Positions 55,296 through 63,786 of a DNA stretch of 64,000 nucleotides are shown in pieces (within the stretch, counting starts at the first letter, position 1; each line of letters opens with the position of its first letter). A program made the translations under genes and the position numbers. The notes under the pieces were generated by a model that made no database searches, had not been told where the DNA came from, and saw only the letters and a program-made list of their open reading frames with translations. Location of the stretch: positions 2,604,001-2,668,000 of the forward strand of contig NZ_CP044222.1 in the NCBI RefSeq assembly GCF_008727795.1. Direction: 5' to 3'. Origin of the DNA: Nitrincola iocasae (GTDB lineage: Bacteria; Pseudomonadota; Gammaproteobacteria; Pseudomonadales; Balneatricaceae).

Positions 55296-56120
55296 TCAGT
55301 TCGGTTTATCCAGGCTCAATACACCTTCTTCGAGCAGCACTTTCATCACAGCATCAGCTGTCGCATCAACCGACAGGTTCTGTAAAACCTGCCCACCACT
55401 GGCTTCAGCTTTGGCCGCAGCGGCCTTGAATCTGTCTCTTGCTGAGCTAGCCTTAATGATTTTCAAGCGTTTGGGACGCTTTCGTGCGGGCTGAAAGTCC
55501 CAGTCACTACGATCCAGATCAGCTTTTACTTCCGCACTCAGCTGCACCAGCTCACCCCGACGTGCCGGACCAAACGCCGACTGTCGTGCAACCGGTGCCG
55601 CCGAATCCAAGGCCAGTACAGCAGGCAAGGAAACTTTCAGACGTCGACGCTGACCTCGTGGTAGCGCTTGTAATAGTGTCACTGTACCGGCTTGCAAATG
55701 CTCGATCTCCGCCAATCCACTAACAACTGGCCAGCCTAGACGCTGAGCCAAGAGGTAAGGCAATAGTCCGGAGCCTTCCCCCGATTCAGCTCGGCCACCA
55801 CATAGCACTAATGAGACCTGCTGTTGGCGAACAAACGCTTCCAACACCGGGACAACATCCGCTTCAACAGGTTGTTGAAGCAGATGCAGTTCAGGCACCC
55901 CCATTCCCAAATAGCCTCGCAACGCTGCTTCCGAGGTGTCATCAACCCACCCGGCATGCACGGGTAATAGCTCAATATCTGGCAAACTAAGTGCCATTTC
56001 CAGTGATCTGGCATCCTGATCGGCACGCCGAGCCCTACCGGTAACCGGATGCTGACCAATTGACAAGAGTGCTGCCACCTTGCAAGGTGAGGCAAACCTG
56101 GAAGGCGGGTTAGGCAACAT
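55296..56120 (-). CDS. etfB: Electron transfer flavoprotein beta-type subunit
   Basis: Protein of 274 residues with the ETF-beta fold and an AMP-binding-like region around residues 110-175 (SLVLCGGRAESGEGSGLLPYLLAQRLG). It starts at an ATG that overlaps the etfA stop by 11 bases. Together with EtfA it should carry electrons from dimethylglycine oxidation to the respiratory chain, as proposed for the betaine cluster of Pseudomonas. It is divergent from housekeeping EtfB, judging from the weak match to the usual N-terminal motif. Confidence 0.85.
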   Translation of the reverse strand: MLPNPPSRFASPCKVAALLSIGQHPVTGRARRADQDARSLEMALSLPDIELLPVHAGWVDDTSEAALRGYLGMGVPELHLLQQPVEADVVPVLEAFVRQQQVSLVLCGGRAESGEGSGLLPYLLAQRLGWPVVSGLAEIEHLQAGTVTLLQALPRGQRRRLKVSLPAVLALDSAAPVARQSAFGPARRGELVQLSAEVKADLDRSDWDFQPARKRPKRLKIIKASSARDRFKAAAAKAEASGGQVLQNLSVDATADAVMKVLLEEGVLSLDKPN

Positions 56121-57369
56121 GGCGCTTCTCCTGTTTCAGTGCAGTAACTTTTTCAGTGAGCTTTTCCAGTATCGCGGTGGCATCACCGATCACCGCCAGA
56201 TCCGCACGTTTAACCATATCGCAGCCGGCATCGGTATTGATGGCAATCACCTTGTCGCAAGTCTGAATGCCCTGAAGGTGTTGAATAGCACCGGAAATGC
56301 CCACGGCCAGATAAACACGTGCTGTCACCCAGGTTCCGGTGGCTCCTACTTGTCGGTCACGTGGCATAAATCCATCATCCACCGCTACTCGGGATGCCCC
56401 TTCTGTTGCGCCCAGTACCTTAGCCGCGGTATGGAAACCCTGCCAGTCAGTCACACCGTTCCCCCCGGACAGAATAAATTCAGCTTCTGCCAGGGATACA
56501 CTGGCCGGATCAACGGCGACCGGACCCAGATCTTCAATCCGTTGTAAGGATTCAACCTGTGCAGCACGCAGCGTATACTCGGTAGCTTCATGCCGCGTAT
56601 CACTGACCGGTTCAGCACATTCAGACAACGCCAGCACAACACGCGGCAATTCACGGGTAATATCCACTGTGGCTGCCGCGCCGCGACAGATACACTGAGG
56701 CTCTTCAGCATCCAGCCGTACCTGCCAGACACCGGTAGCAGCTCGGACATTAATCTGTACAGCCAAACGCCGTCCCAAATCACCACCGCCTAATCCAGAA
56801 TCGGGAAATAACCAGTATTCAGGTTGCACATCAGACTCCAATTGTAACAATCGCGCCAGGCGTAGTTCAGGGGAGTAATTATCGAAGGTGGTATCACTCA
56901 GGTGCAATAACCTGTCCACCCCGGCATCAGCAAAACCTTGCTCTTTATGGGAACCGAAAACTACTGCCAACACCGCTGTCTGCGGTTGCCGCACTGCCAA
57001 CTGCTGTGCCAATCCGAATAGGTCTTTATCTTGCGCGCTCAAACGCCCACCCTGCATATCGGGCACCACCACTATATAAGCAGCCGGTGACTCGATACGC
57101 TGCAAAGGTCGACTGTCTGCAGCAACACTAGGCGACTTAGCGGCTGAAACACTTCCCCCCTGCCCACCACTGCGATCAATACGGCGCAGACCATTCGGAC
57201 CGATAAATCCGACCAGATGAGGGTTGCGGCGCTTGATACCCTGAGGACTTAGCCATTCGGCAGGGTTATCCGTGCTATTCAGAGCAGCCACCACAGCGTC
57301 ATGCTGTGGATGTAAACGGTTACGCCGTATCTGCTCGCGACGCGGATCCCGACGAAGGATATCGCTCAT
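56110..57369 (-). CDS. etfA: Electron transfer flavoprotein alpha-type subunit
   Basis: ETF-alpha-type protein of 419 residues, longer than housekeeping EtfA because of an approximately 100-residue basic N-terminal extension (SDILRRDPRREQIRRN). The C-terminal FAD-binding domain includes GASRVAVDDGFMPRDRQVGATG and LAVGISGAIQHLQGIQTCDKVIAINTD-type segments, typical of ETF alpha. It lies between dgcB and etfB, overlapping each slightly, so the electron chain DgcA-DgcB-EtfAB is one transcript. Confidence 0.9.
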   Translation of the reverse strand: MSDILRRDPRREQIRRNRLHPQHDAVVAALNSTDNPAEWLSPQGIKRRNPHLVGFIGPNGLRRIDRSGGQGGSVSAAKSPSVAADSRPLQRIESPAAYIVVVPDMQGGRLSAQDKDLFGLAQQLAVRQPQTAVLAVVFGSHKEQGFADAGVDRLLHLSDTTFDNYSPELRLARLLQLESDVQPEYWLFPDSGLGGGDLGRRLAVQINVRAATGVWQVRLDAEEPQCICRGAAATVDITRELPRVVLALSECAEPVSDTRHEATEYTLRAAQVESLQRIEDLGPVAVDPASVSLAEAEFILSGGNGVTDWQGFHTAAKVLGATEGASRVAVDDGFMPRDRQVGATGTWVTARVYLAVGISGAIQHLQGIQTCDKVIAINTDAGCDMVKRADLAVIGDATAILEKLTEKVTALKQEKRHVA

Positions 57370-59315
57370 AAGCTGACCTCCTCTGCTTTCGATGTTTCCG
57401 GTGCTTCCAAAGAGACTTCCAGTGCATCGGCAACCATTTCAGCTATATCCAGCACCTGGGGTCGGGGTTCCACCACCCCTTCCAGCATTGCCATACACTG
57501 AGGACAGCCAACCGCCACCTGCTCTGCAGAGGTTGTACGTATATCGTCCATACGCATATCGGGAATGCGCTGCTTACCGGGAATATCGGTGATCGGTGCG
57601 CCACCACCACCGCCACAACAGCGGGAACGAAAACCGGAGCGCTCCATCTCCACGACTTCAATACCCAGCGCTTTGAGCACATCTCTCGGCGCTTCATATT
57701 CACCGTTATAACGCCCCAGGTAACAGGGATCGTGATAGGTGACTTTACCACCTTTGTGAGCACGGAGTTTAATCTTGCTTAGCTGGCGCAACTGATTGAT
57801 ATAGGTGGTGTGATGGTAAACCACATACTCACCGCCAAATGCTGCATATTCATTTTTCAGCACATGGAAACTGTGTGGATCGCAGCTGACAATGGCACGA
57901 AAACTGTATTTAGACAGGGTTTCAATATTACGTTTAGCCAGCGACTGAAAGGTGGCTTCATCACCGAGGCGACGTGCCAGATCACCGCAATCACGCTCTT
58001 CATTTCCTAACACGGCAAAGTTAATTCCGGCGGCACGCAGAATTTTAATGAAGGCTCGCAGGGTGCGCTGATTGCGCATATCGAAGGCTCCATCGCCCAG
58101 CCAGAGCAACAGATCGGTACGTTTCACATCAGACAACAGGGGCAGATTCAGGTCCGCTGCCCAGTTCATTCGTGAGCCTGGATTAAAGCCACCAGGATTA
58201 TCCGTGGCGATCAGATTGTCGATCACCTCAGCGCCCTTGTTAGGCGTTTGTCCACGCTCAAGGGTCAAATGACGACGCATATCCACTATCGCATCGACAT
58301 GCTCAATCATCATCGGACACTCTTCGACACAGGCACGGCAGGTAGTGCAGGACCAGAGGGTTTCCGCATCCACCAGTCCCTGACCTTCACGCGCTACAAT
58401 CTGCGCAAACGGACTGCCCTGATGCTCGCCTACCGGTTTACCAGGATAAGGAGAGCCGGCATAGCCAGCATCAGTACCACCGGCTAACCCTACCACCATG
58501 TCCTGAATGAGTTTTTTCGGATTCAGCGGTTGACCCGCGGCATAGGCCGGGCAAACCGCTTCACAGCGACCACACTGAACACAGGCATCGAACCCAAGTA
58601 ATTGGTTCCAGGTAAAATCGGCAGGCTTTTCTACTCCCAAGGGCGCATCCACATCGTCCAGATTAAGCGGTTTCAGGCCGGTCGAGCGACCGCCGCCAAA
58701 ACGTTCAGCGCGACGATGAAAGGCCAGATGTAAGGCACCAGCGAAGGCGTGTTTCATCGGACCACCCCAGGTCATGCCGAAGAACATTTCACCCATCCCC
58801 CAGGTGATCAGCACCAGAAGCACGACCGTCAGTAACCAACCGCCCGTTTCAGCCGGTAGCACACCGGCAACCGGCAGAGTCAGCAGAAAGAAGCCCAGCG
58901 AGAAGGCCAACAGGCTTTTCGGCAGGCGCATCCAGGGCCCTTTGGACAGACGTGACGGTGGATTAATCCGGCGTTTGGCCACCAACAATGCGCCACAAAA
59001 CATAGCCGCTGTTGCCAGCAGTAAGGCCCAGGCCAAAATAGCACTGTGCCACTGCAAACCATGCACCAGTATGGCCAGAACAGCCGCCAGAACGAAGCCA
59101 CCGGCTGTTGCCACATGGGTGTGCGAAATAAACTTATCCCGCGCCACCACGTGGTGCAGATCAACCAGATAGCGGCGTGGCATGGCGACCAGACCGGCCA
59201 GTAAAGCCACTGGCGAAGGTCTGCCATTACGCCATAATCGAATACGGCGTACAGCACCGATCACCGCTAACAGCAGCGCCAATCCTATCAACAAAGGTAA
59301 CAGCACGTTCAACAT
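57366..59315 (-). CDS. dgcB: DgcB, Fe-S membrane partner of dimethylglycine demethylase
   Basis: Membrane-bound iron-sulfur protein of about 649 residues. The N-terminal 185 residues have several hydrophobic helices. Two [4Fe-4S] motifs follow, CVQCGRCEAVCP and CTTCRACVEECP. The C-terminal half carries CCG-type cysteine motifs (YHDPCYLGRYNGEY and SRCCGGGGG), as in heterodisulfide reductase-like oxidoreductases. It would pass electrons from DgcA/ETF to the quinone pool. I chose the ATG at 59315; the open frame continues to a TTG at 59345. Confidence 0.92.
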   Translation of the reverse strand: MLNVLLPLLIGLALLLAVIGAVRRIRLWRNGRPSPVALLAGLVAMPRRYLVDLHHVVARDKFISHTHVATAGGFVLAAVLAILVHGLQWHSAILAWALLLATAAMFCGALLVAKRRINPPSRLSKGPWMRLPKSLLAFSLGFFLLTLPVAGVLPAETGGWLLTVVLLVLITWGMGEMFFGMTWGGPMKHAFAGALHLAFHRRAERFGGGRSTGLKPLNLDDVDAPLGVEKPADFTWNQLLGFDACVQCGRCEAVCPAYAAGQPLNPKKLIQDMVVGLAGGTDAGYAGSPYPGKPVGEHQGSPFAQIVAREGQGLVDAETLWSCTTCRACVEECPMMIEHVDAIVDMRRHLTLERGQTPNKGAEVIDNLIATDNPGGFNPGSRMNWAADLNLPLLSDVKRTDLLLWLGDGAFDMRNQRTLRAFIKILRAAGINFAVLGNEERDCGDLARRLGDEATFQSLAKRNIETLSKYSFRAIVSCDPHSFHVLKNEYAAFGGEYVVYHHTTYINQLRQLSKIKLRAHKGGKVTYHDPCYLGRYNGEYEAPRDVLKALGIEVVEMERSGFRSRCCGGGGGAPITDIPGKQRIPDMRMDDIRTTSAEQVAVGCPQCMAMLEGVVEPRPQVLDIAEMVADALEVSLEAPETSKAEEVSL

Positions 59316-59329
59316 AACCCAGCCCTGTA

Positions 59330-61399
59330 TCAGAAGTCCTTGCAAAGACGCAGCGCATCATAGATGGCTGCATGGGTGTTACGCGGTGCCGTGCAGTCAC
59401 CGATACGAAACAACACAAAGCTGTCTCCGTCAGTCGGCTCACTCAAACAGGGTTGGGGTTTGATGTCATACAAGGCGGCAACATCGATTTGGCCCTTGTT
59501 CAGCGACTGGGGTTTCAGCGCGTAATACAGCGCTTCATCCGGGCGGACGCCATTTTCTACCACCACCTGATCAACCACACGCTCTTCCAACTGACCGGTA
59601 TACTCATTTTCCAGCACGGCTACCAACTGGTCACCCTCTCGGTAGACTTTGTGTAACGCCAGATCTCCGGTCATGATCACCTCTTTCGGATAGAGGCTAC
59701 GGTAATAGGTCGGGAAGGTAGTCCCGCCGACGGCGGCACCGGGTTTGATATCATCAGTAACCAGCTCCACCTTGCTGCCTTTTTCAGACAAATAATCGGC
59801 TGTCGACATGCCGGTGAACTCACAGATGGTGTCATACACCAGCACATTGTTACCCGGAGCGACCTTGCCATCGAGAATATCCCAACTACTGACAACCAGA
59901 CCCTCTTCAGCACCCCAGTCGGGTACTTGTTCAATAAAGGGTTTGCCACCGACAGCCAGAATAACCACATCCGGTTGATCCGCTTTGATCATCGCTTCAT
60001 CAGCATAGCTATTCAGCCGCACATCCACCTTCAGACGGGCCAGTTCCAACTGATACCAACGGGTAATACCCGCCATTTGATCGCGCTGCGGCGCTTTGGC
60101 GGCCAGGGTAATCTGCCCACCAAGTTGTGCCTGAGCTTCAAACAGCACCACCTGATGACCGCGCTCAGCCGCCACCCGGGCCGCTTCCATACCAGCAGGG
60201 CCACCACCAACCACAACAACCTTGCGTACAGGCCCTTCGGTTTTTTCAATAATATGCGGCAAGCCCATGTATTCACGTGAGGTGGCGGCGTTTTGAATAC
60301 ACAACACATCCAGCCCCTGGTACTGGCGGTCGATACAATAATTGGCCCCGACACACTGACGTATCTGGTCGATCTGACCCATCTTGATCTTGGCAATAAT
60401 GTGCGGATCGGCAATATGCGCACGGGTCATACCGACCATATCCACATAGCCCCCTTCCAGAATACGCTGAGCCTGGTTGGGATCTTTAATATTCTGCGCA
60501 TGAATAACCGGTGCCTTGACCACCTCTTTAATACCCGCAGCCAGATGCAGGAAAGGCTCCGGCGGGTAAGACATGTTTGGAATCACATTCGCCAGGGTGT
60601 TATGGGTATCACAACCGGAACCTATAACACCGAAGAAATCTACCAGGCCAGTGGCATCATAATAGGCAGCAATCTGCTTCATATCGTCATGTGTTAAACC
60701 GTCCGGATGGAACTCATCACCACAGATACGCATACCGACAACAAAATCCTCGCCCACTTCCTCACGTACCGCTTTAAGCACTTCCATACCGAAACGCATG
60801 CGATTTTCGAAACTGCCACCCCACTCATCGGTACGCTTGTTAACACGAGGGCTCCAGAACTGGTCAATCAAATGCTGGTGTACAGCGGAAAGTTCTACGC
60901 CATCCAGCCCTCCCTCTTTGGCACGGCGTGCTGCCTGAGCAAAGTCGCCGATGATGCGCTGAATCTCTTCCGGCTCAATGGTTTTACAGGTAGAGCGATG
61001 CACCGGTTCACGAATACCCGAGGGGGACAACAGCGTTGTCCAGTTATAACCGTCCCAGCGCGAGCGACGCCCCATATGGGTAATCTGGATCATGATTTTG
61101 CCGCCATGCTTGTGCACCGCATCGGCAAGGTTCTGAAAATGCGGGATGATACGGTCAGTGGAAAGATTGACCGAACTCCACCAGGCTTGCGGGCTGTCGA
61201 TGGACACCACCGAAGAGCCCCCGCAGATACACAGACCACAGCCGCCCTTGGCTTTCTCTTCGTAATACTTCACATAACGTTCGGTGGTCATACCCCCATC
61301 AGTGGCATGGACTTCGGCATGTGCGGTACTGACCACCCGGTTACGGATGGTCAGCTTACCGAGCTGAATCGGTTGGAAAATGGCATCGAACTGGGACAT
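59330..61399 (-). CDS. dgcA: Dimethylglycine demethylase subunit DgcA
   Basis: Flavoprotein of 689 residues in the trimethylamine dehydrogenase/NADH:flavin oxidoreductase family. An OYE-like TIM barrel (residues 1-340) is followed by an FAD/NAD domain (VVVVGGGPAGMEAARVAAERG, near 394). The linker that usually holds a [4Fe-4S] cluster has Cys349, Cys355 and Cys367. Ala352 occupies the place of the second ligand in the CxxCxxC pattern of trimethylamine dehydrogenase. It oxidises dimethylglycine to sarcosine and formaldehyde. Its 3' end overlaps the longer dgcB frame but ends 14 bases after the chosen dgcB start. Confidence 0.95.
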   Translation of the reverse strand: MSQFDAIFQPIQLGKLTIRNRVVSTAHAEVHATDGGMTTERYVKYYEEKAKGGCGLCICGGSSVVSIDSPQAWWSSVNLSTDRIIPHFQNLADAVHKHGGKIMIQITHMGRRSRWDGYNWTTLLSPSGIREPVHRSTCKTIEPEEIQRIIGDFAQAARRAKEGGLDGVELSAVHQHLIDQFWSPRVNKRTDEWGGSFENRMRFGMEVLKAVREEVGEDFVVGMRICGDEFHPDGLTHDDMKQIAAYYDATGLVDFFGVIGSGCDTHNTLANVIPNMSYPPEPFLHLAAGIKEVVKAPVIHAQNIKDPNQAQRILEGGYVDMVGMTRAHIADPHIIAKIKMGQIDQIRQCVGANYCIDRQYQGLDVLCIQNAATSREYMGLPHIIEKTEGPVRKVVVVGGGPAGMEAARVAAERGHQVVLFEAQAQLGGQITLAAKAPQRDQMAGITRWYQLELARLKVDVRLNSYADEAMIKADQPDVVILAVGGKPFIEQVPDWGAEEGLVVSSWDILDGKVAPGNNVLVYDTICEFTGMSTADYLSEKGSKVELVTDDIKPGAAVGGTTFPTYYRSLYPKEVIMTGDLALHKVYREGDQLVAVLENEYTGQLEERVVDQVVVENGVRPDEALYYALKPQSLNKGQIDVAALYDIKPQPCLSEPTDGDSFVLFRIGDCTAPRNTHAAIYDALRLCKDF

Positions 61400-61421
61400 A
61401 GGTTACTCCTGCACAGCAACA

Positions 61422-61964
61422 TTAAAGCTTGGGACGGGTGACGAAATAACCCACATCATGACCGGCTTCAGCACCGCTTTGGGTCTGTTCAGCCACTGTT
61501 CGCAGCGCACTGCCCTGAGCTTCCAGAATCTGGTCCATCGCTCCGGCAAACCAGCCGGTAAACATATATTCAATCTTGCGATTTACCTTGCCGTAGTGGT
61601 ACACAAACGCGGAATGTTCCAGACGCACCTTGCAAATACCGGCCTCAAGATCGATGGCTTCAGTGATGAATTTTCCCCAGCCACGCTGAGACAGGCGTTT
61701 CATATAGTGCTCAAACACCTCAACACCGCTCAGGCCGTGAAGTTCGGCTTCTTTTTCACACCAGTGCCAGGCACTTTTATAGCCGGCTTTATAGAGAATT
61801 TCGGCATAACGCTCAGGACCCAGTTCTTCTTCAATCGCCTGATGGTTATTAATAAAAAAGTGCCTGGGTACATACAGCATAGGCAGGGCATCCGATGTCC
61901 AGATACCGGTTTCACTATCCACTTCGATCGGCAGTTCAGGGGCCATTTTCGTCACAACACTCAC
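61422..61964 (-). CDS. DUF5943 protein of the betaine cluster
   Basis: Protein of 180 residues with the DUF5943 signature MLYVPRHFFINNHQAIEEEL and GYKSAWHWCEKEAELHGL, a V4R-like alpha/beta fold. Such genes accompany dgcAB in Pseudomonas (PA5397 region) and the function is not established. The start is GTG at 61964 in the longest frame; the ATG at 61946 is the alternative. It lies between dgcA and the dipeptidase-like gene, with 22 and about 46 bases on either side. Confidence 0.88.
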   Translation of the reverse strand: MSVVTKMAPELPIEVDSETGIWTSDALPMLYVPRHFFINNHQAIEEELGPERYAEILYKAGYKSAWHWCEKEAELHGLSGVEVFEHYMKRLSQRGWGKFITEAIDLEAGICKVRLEHSAFVYHYGKVNRKIEYMFTGWFAGAMDQILEAQGSALRTVAEQTQSGAEAGHDVGYFVTRPKL

Positions 61965-62010
61965 CTTAGATTTTTTTGTTTATTGACAGATTGATTGGGT
62001 TGCTTGCGGC

Positions 62011-62988
62011 TTATTCGCCCCAGACATCCTTAAGTACACGCACCCAGTTTTCACCCATAATTTTGCGTACCTGTGCTTCGCTCATGCCACGCTGAATCAG
62101 GGTTTCAGTCAGATTGGGAAACTCACCGACAGTGCGGATGCCTAAGGGATTAACAATTTTGCCGAAACGTGTCAGGCGGCGCGCGTAGCCCTTGTCATGC
62201 GTCAACCATTCAAAAAACTGCTGGTCATGGCCCTGGGTAAAGTCAGTGCCTATGCCTATAGCGTCCTCACCGACAATATTCATCACGTACTCTATGGCTT
62301 CGGCGTAATCATCGATGGTGGAATCGATACCATTTTTCAGGAAAGGAGCAAACATGGTGACGCCGACAAAGCCACCGTGATCGGCGATAAACTTCAGCTC
62401 TTCATCAGATTTATTACGTGGATGTTCTTTCAGACCGGACGGCAGACAATGCGAGTAGCACACCGGTTTTTTTGATTCCAGAATCACCTCTTCTGAGGTT
62501 TTCGAGCCGACGTGGGACAGGTCACACATCACTCCGACGCGATTCATTTCTGCAACGACTTCACGCCCAAAACCGGATAAGCCGCCATCACGTTCATAGC
62601 AGCCGGTACCCACCAGATTTTGGGTGTTGTAACACATCTGCACGATGCCCACGCCAAGCTTTTTGAATACCTCGACATAGCCTAGCTGATCTTCAAAAGC
62701 ATGTGCATTCTGGAAGTTCAGGATAATGCCGGTTTTATTCAGTTCCTTGGCCTTGTGGATATCAGCCGTGGTTAGCACCGGCATGACCAGATCGGCGTTA
62801 TCACGCATCAACTTATTGGTGTCAGCAATATTATTGATAGTTGCCTGAAACCCTTCCCAGACTGACACAGTACAACTGGCGGCTGTCAGACCACCTTTAC
62901 GCATATCCTCAAACAACTCGCGATTCCATTTCGCGATGATCAGGCCATCAATGATGATGGCATCCTGGTGCAATTCAGCGGGTGTCAT
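62011..62988 (-). CDS. Dipeptidase-like (peptidase M19) protein with degenerate metal site
   Basis: TIM-barrel protein of 325 residues related to renal dipeptidases. Conserved features are DLSHVG (His159), SHCLPSG (His180), the PRNKSDEEL region with Arg191, and GIGTDF (Asp249). Three metal ligands known in the family are missing: the HxD motif after IDG is replaced by Leu16 and Ile18, and the Glu of the IEGG motif by Gln93 (NFQNAHA). It is the first gene of the run DUF5943-dgcA-dgcB-etfAB. It probably does not use the classic binuclear zinc mechanism. Confidence 0.88.
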   Translation of the reverse strand: MTPAELHQDAIIIDGLIIAKWNRELFEDMRKGGLTAASCTVSVWEGFQATINNIADTNKLMRDNADLVMPVLTTADIHKAKELNKTGIILNFQNAHAFEDQLGYVEVFKKLGVGIVQMCYNTQNLVGTGCYERDGGLSGFGREVVAEMNRVGVMCDLSHVGSKTSEEVILESKKPVCYSHCLPSGLKEHPRNKSDEELKFIADHGGFVGVTMFAPFLKNGIDSTIDDYAEAIEYVMNIVGEDAIGIGTDFTQGHDQQFFEWLTHDKGYARRLTRFGKIVNPLGIRTVGEFPNLTETLIQRGMSEAQVRKIMGENWVRVLKDVWGE

Positions 62989-63386
62989 GGCAGTTACTCC
63001 GATTAAGCTCGCAAGTCACAATTAACTATTGAGATGCAGAATAGCCCTACCCCCACTCAGTTGACCCTATGGAAACGACGGCAATAATTCTAAAAACGTC
63101 AGCACTTACTCAGTAGCGACTTTTTTATCAGTAACAGGATCTGAAATGTTCACCACTGGTGCACAGCAACACGTGCTAAGTACTTAATGACAAACTGATT
63201 ACAGATTTTTCCATAAGATAATGTGCATATGCAGCATGAAACCCTTGTTTAAATGCAGTGAAAGTCTTGAATTTATATCTACTTATCTGGCTTTAACTCC
63301 TCAGTCGCTGGACTAAACTTAAGTCAGATTAGTGGGCGGTTTTATCAAACCGCGAAGCCAACTGGACTCATTATGAGGATACGATC
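62989..63386. other. 398-bp intergenic region between divergent genes
   Basis: No ORF of note. It must hold the promoter for the minus-strand dipeptidase-dgc-etf operon and for the plus-strand 93-residue gene. It includes AT-rich stretches near 63185-63275 and one AGTAGCGACTT (63114-63124) that resembles, weakly, the ATTTGCGACA motif of other betaine promoters. Confidence 0.7.
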
Positions 63387-63668
63387 ATGTTGACCTATAC
63401 AGAATGCCTGGAAATGTGCGGCCTCAGCGATGACGAAATCGAAGCGATTGCAGAGCATGAGCATCTGGAACCTATCGTTGCGATGGCGCTGGGTAAATAT
63501 ATGGTTGAACACAATGCCAGCGCTCAAATCAAGCAGTACATCCTGGATGATATCGAATTGGCAAGAGCTCAGGGTAACAGTGTAAAAATGGCTTTATTGA
63601 GTCAGACGCTATGTCACTTTATGACCACGCACCCAGACTGCTGCCAAGGCGCATCAAGGGTCGCCTAA
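63387..63668 (+). CDS. Conserved hypothetical protein of 93 residues
   Basis: Small acidic, helical protein (starting MLTYTECLEMCGLSDDEIEA) with an EHEH motif near residue 28 and four Cys, two in the C-terminal PDCC. A GAGG precedes the ATG. The sequence has the look of a conserved cytosolic protein, but I do not recognise a named family. It stands alone between the dipeptidase-dgc operon and a terminator. Confidence 0.75.
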   Translation: MLTYTECLEMCGLSDDEIEAIAEHEHLEPIVAMALGKYMVEHNASAQIKQYILDDIELARAQGNSVKMALLSQTLCHFMTTHPDCCQGASRVA

Positions 63669-63710
63669 CAGAACAACTTGTAGTGCCCCATTCCCCTTAG
63701 GGGAACGCAA

Positions 63711-63761
63711 AACGGAACGTTGATCTTGGTGCATACCAAGGCAATACGTTCCGTTTTTTTT
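63711..63761 (+). terminator. Nested-hairpin terminator after the 93-residue gene
   Basis: AACGGAACGT (63711-63720) pairs with ACGTTCCGTT (63746-63755), followed by eight T. Inside the loop CTTGGT and ACCAAG make a second stem. An AAAA run on the left means it can also end minus-strand transcripts of the YceI gene. A small TTCCCC-TTA-GGGGAA hairpin lies just upstream at 63691-63705. Confidence 0.8.
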
Positions 63762-63786
63762 GTGCTAGAAATGAGTTGTGGTGGTG

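Noticed and set aside
59315..59345. TTG start for dgcB overlapping dgcA by 16 bases
   Set aside because: An ATG at 59315 with GGGCTGGG upstream gives a normal N-terminus.
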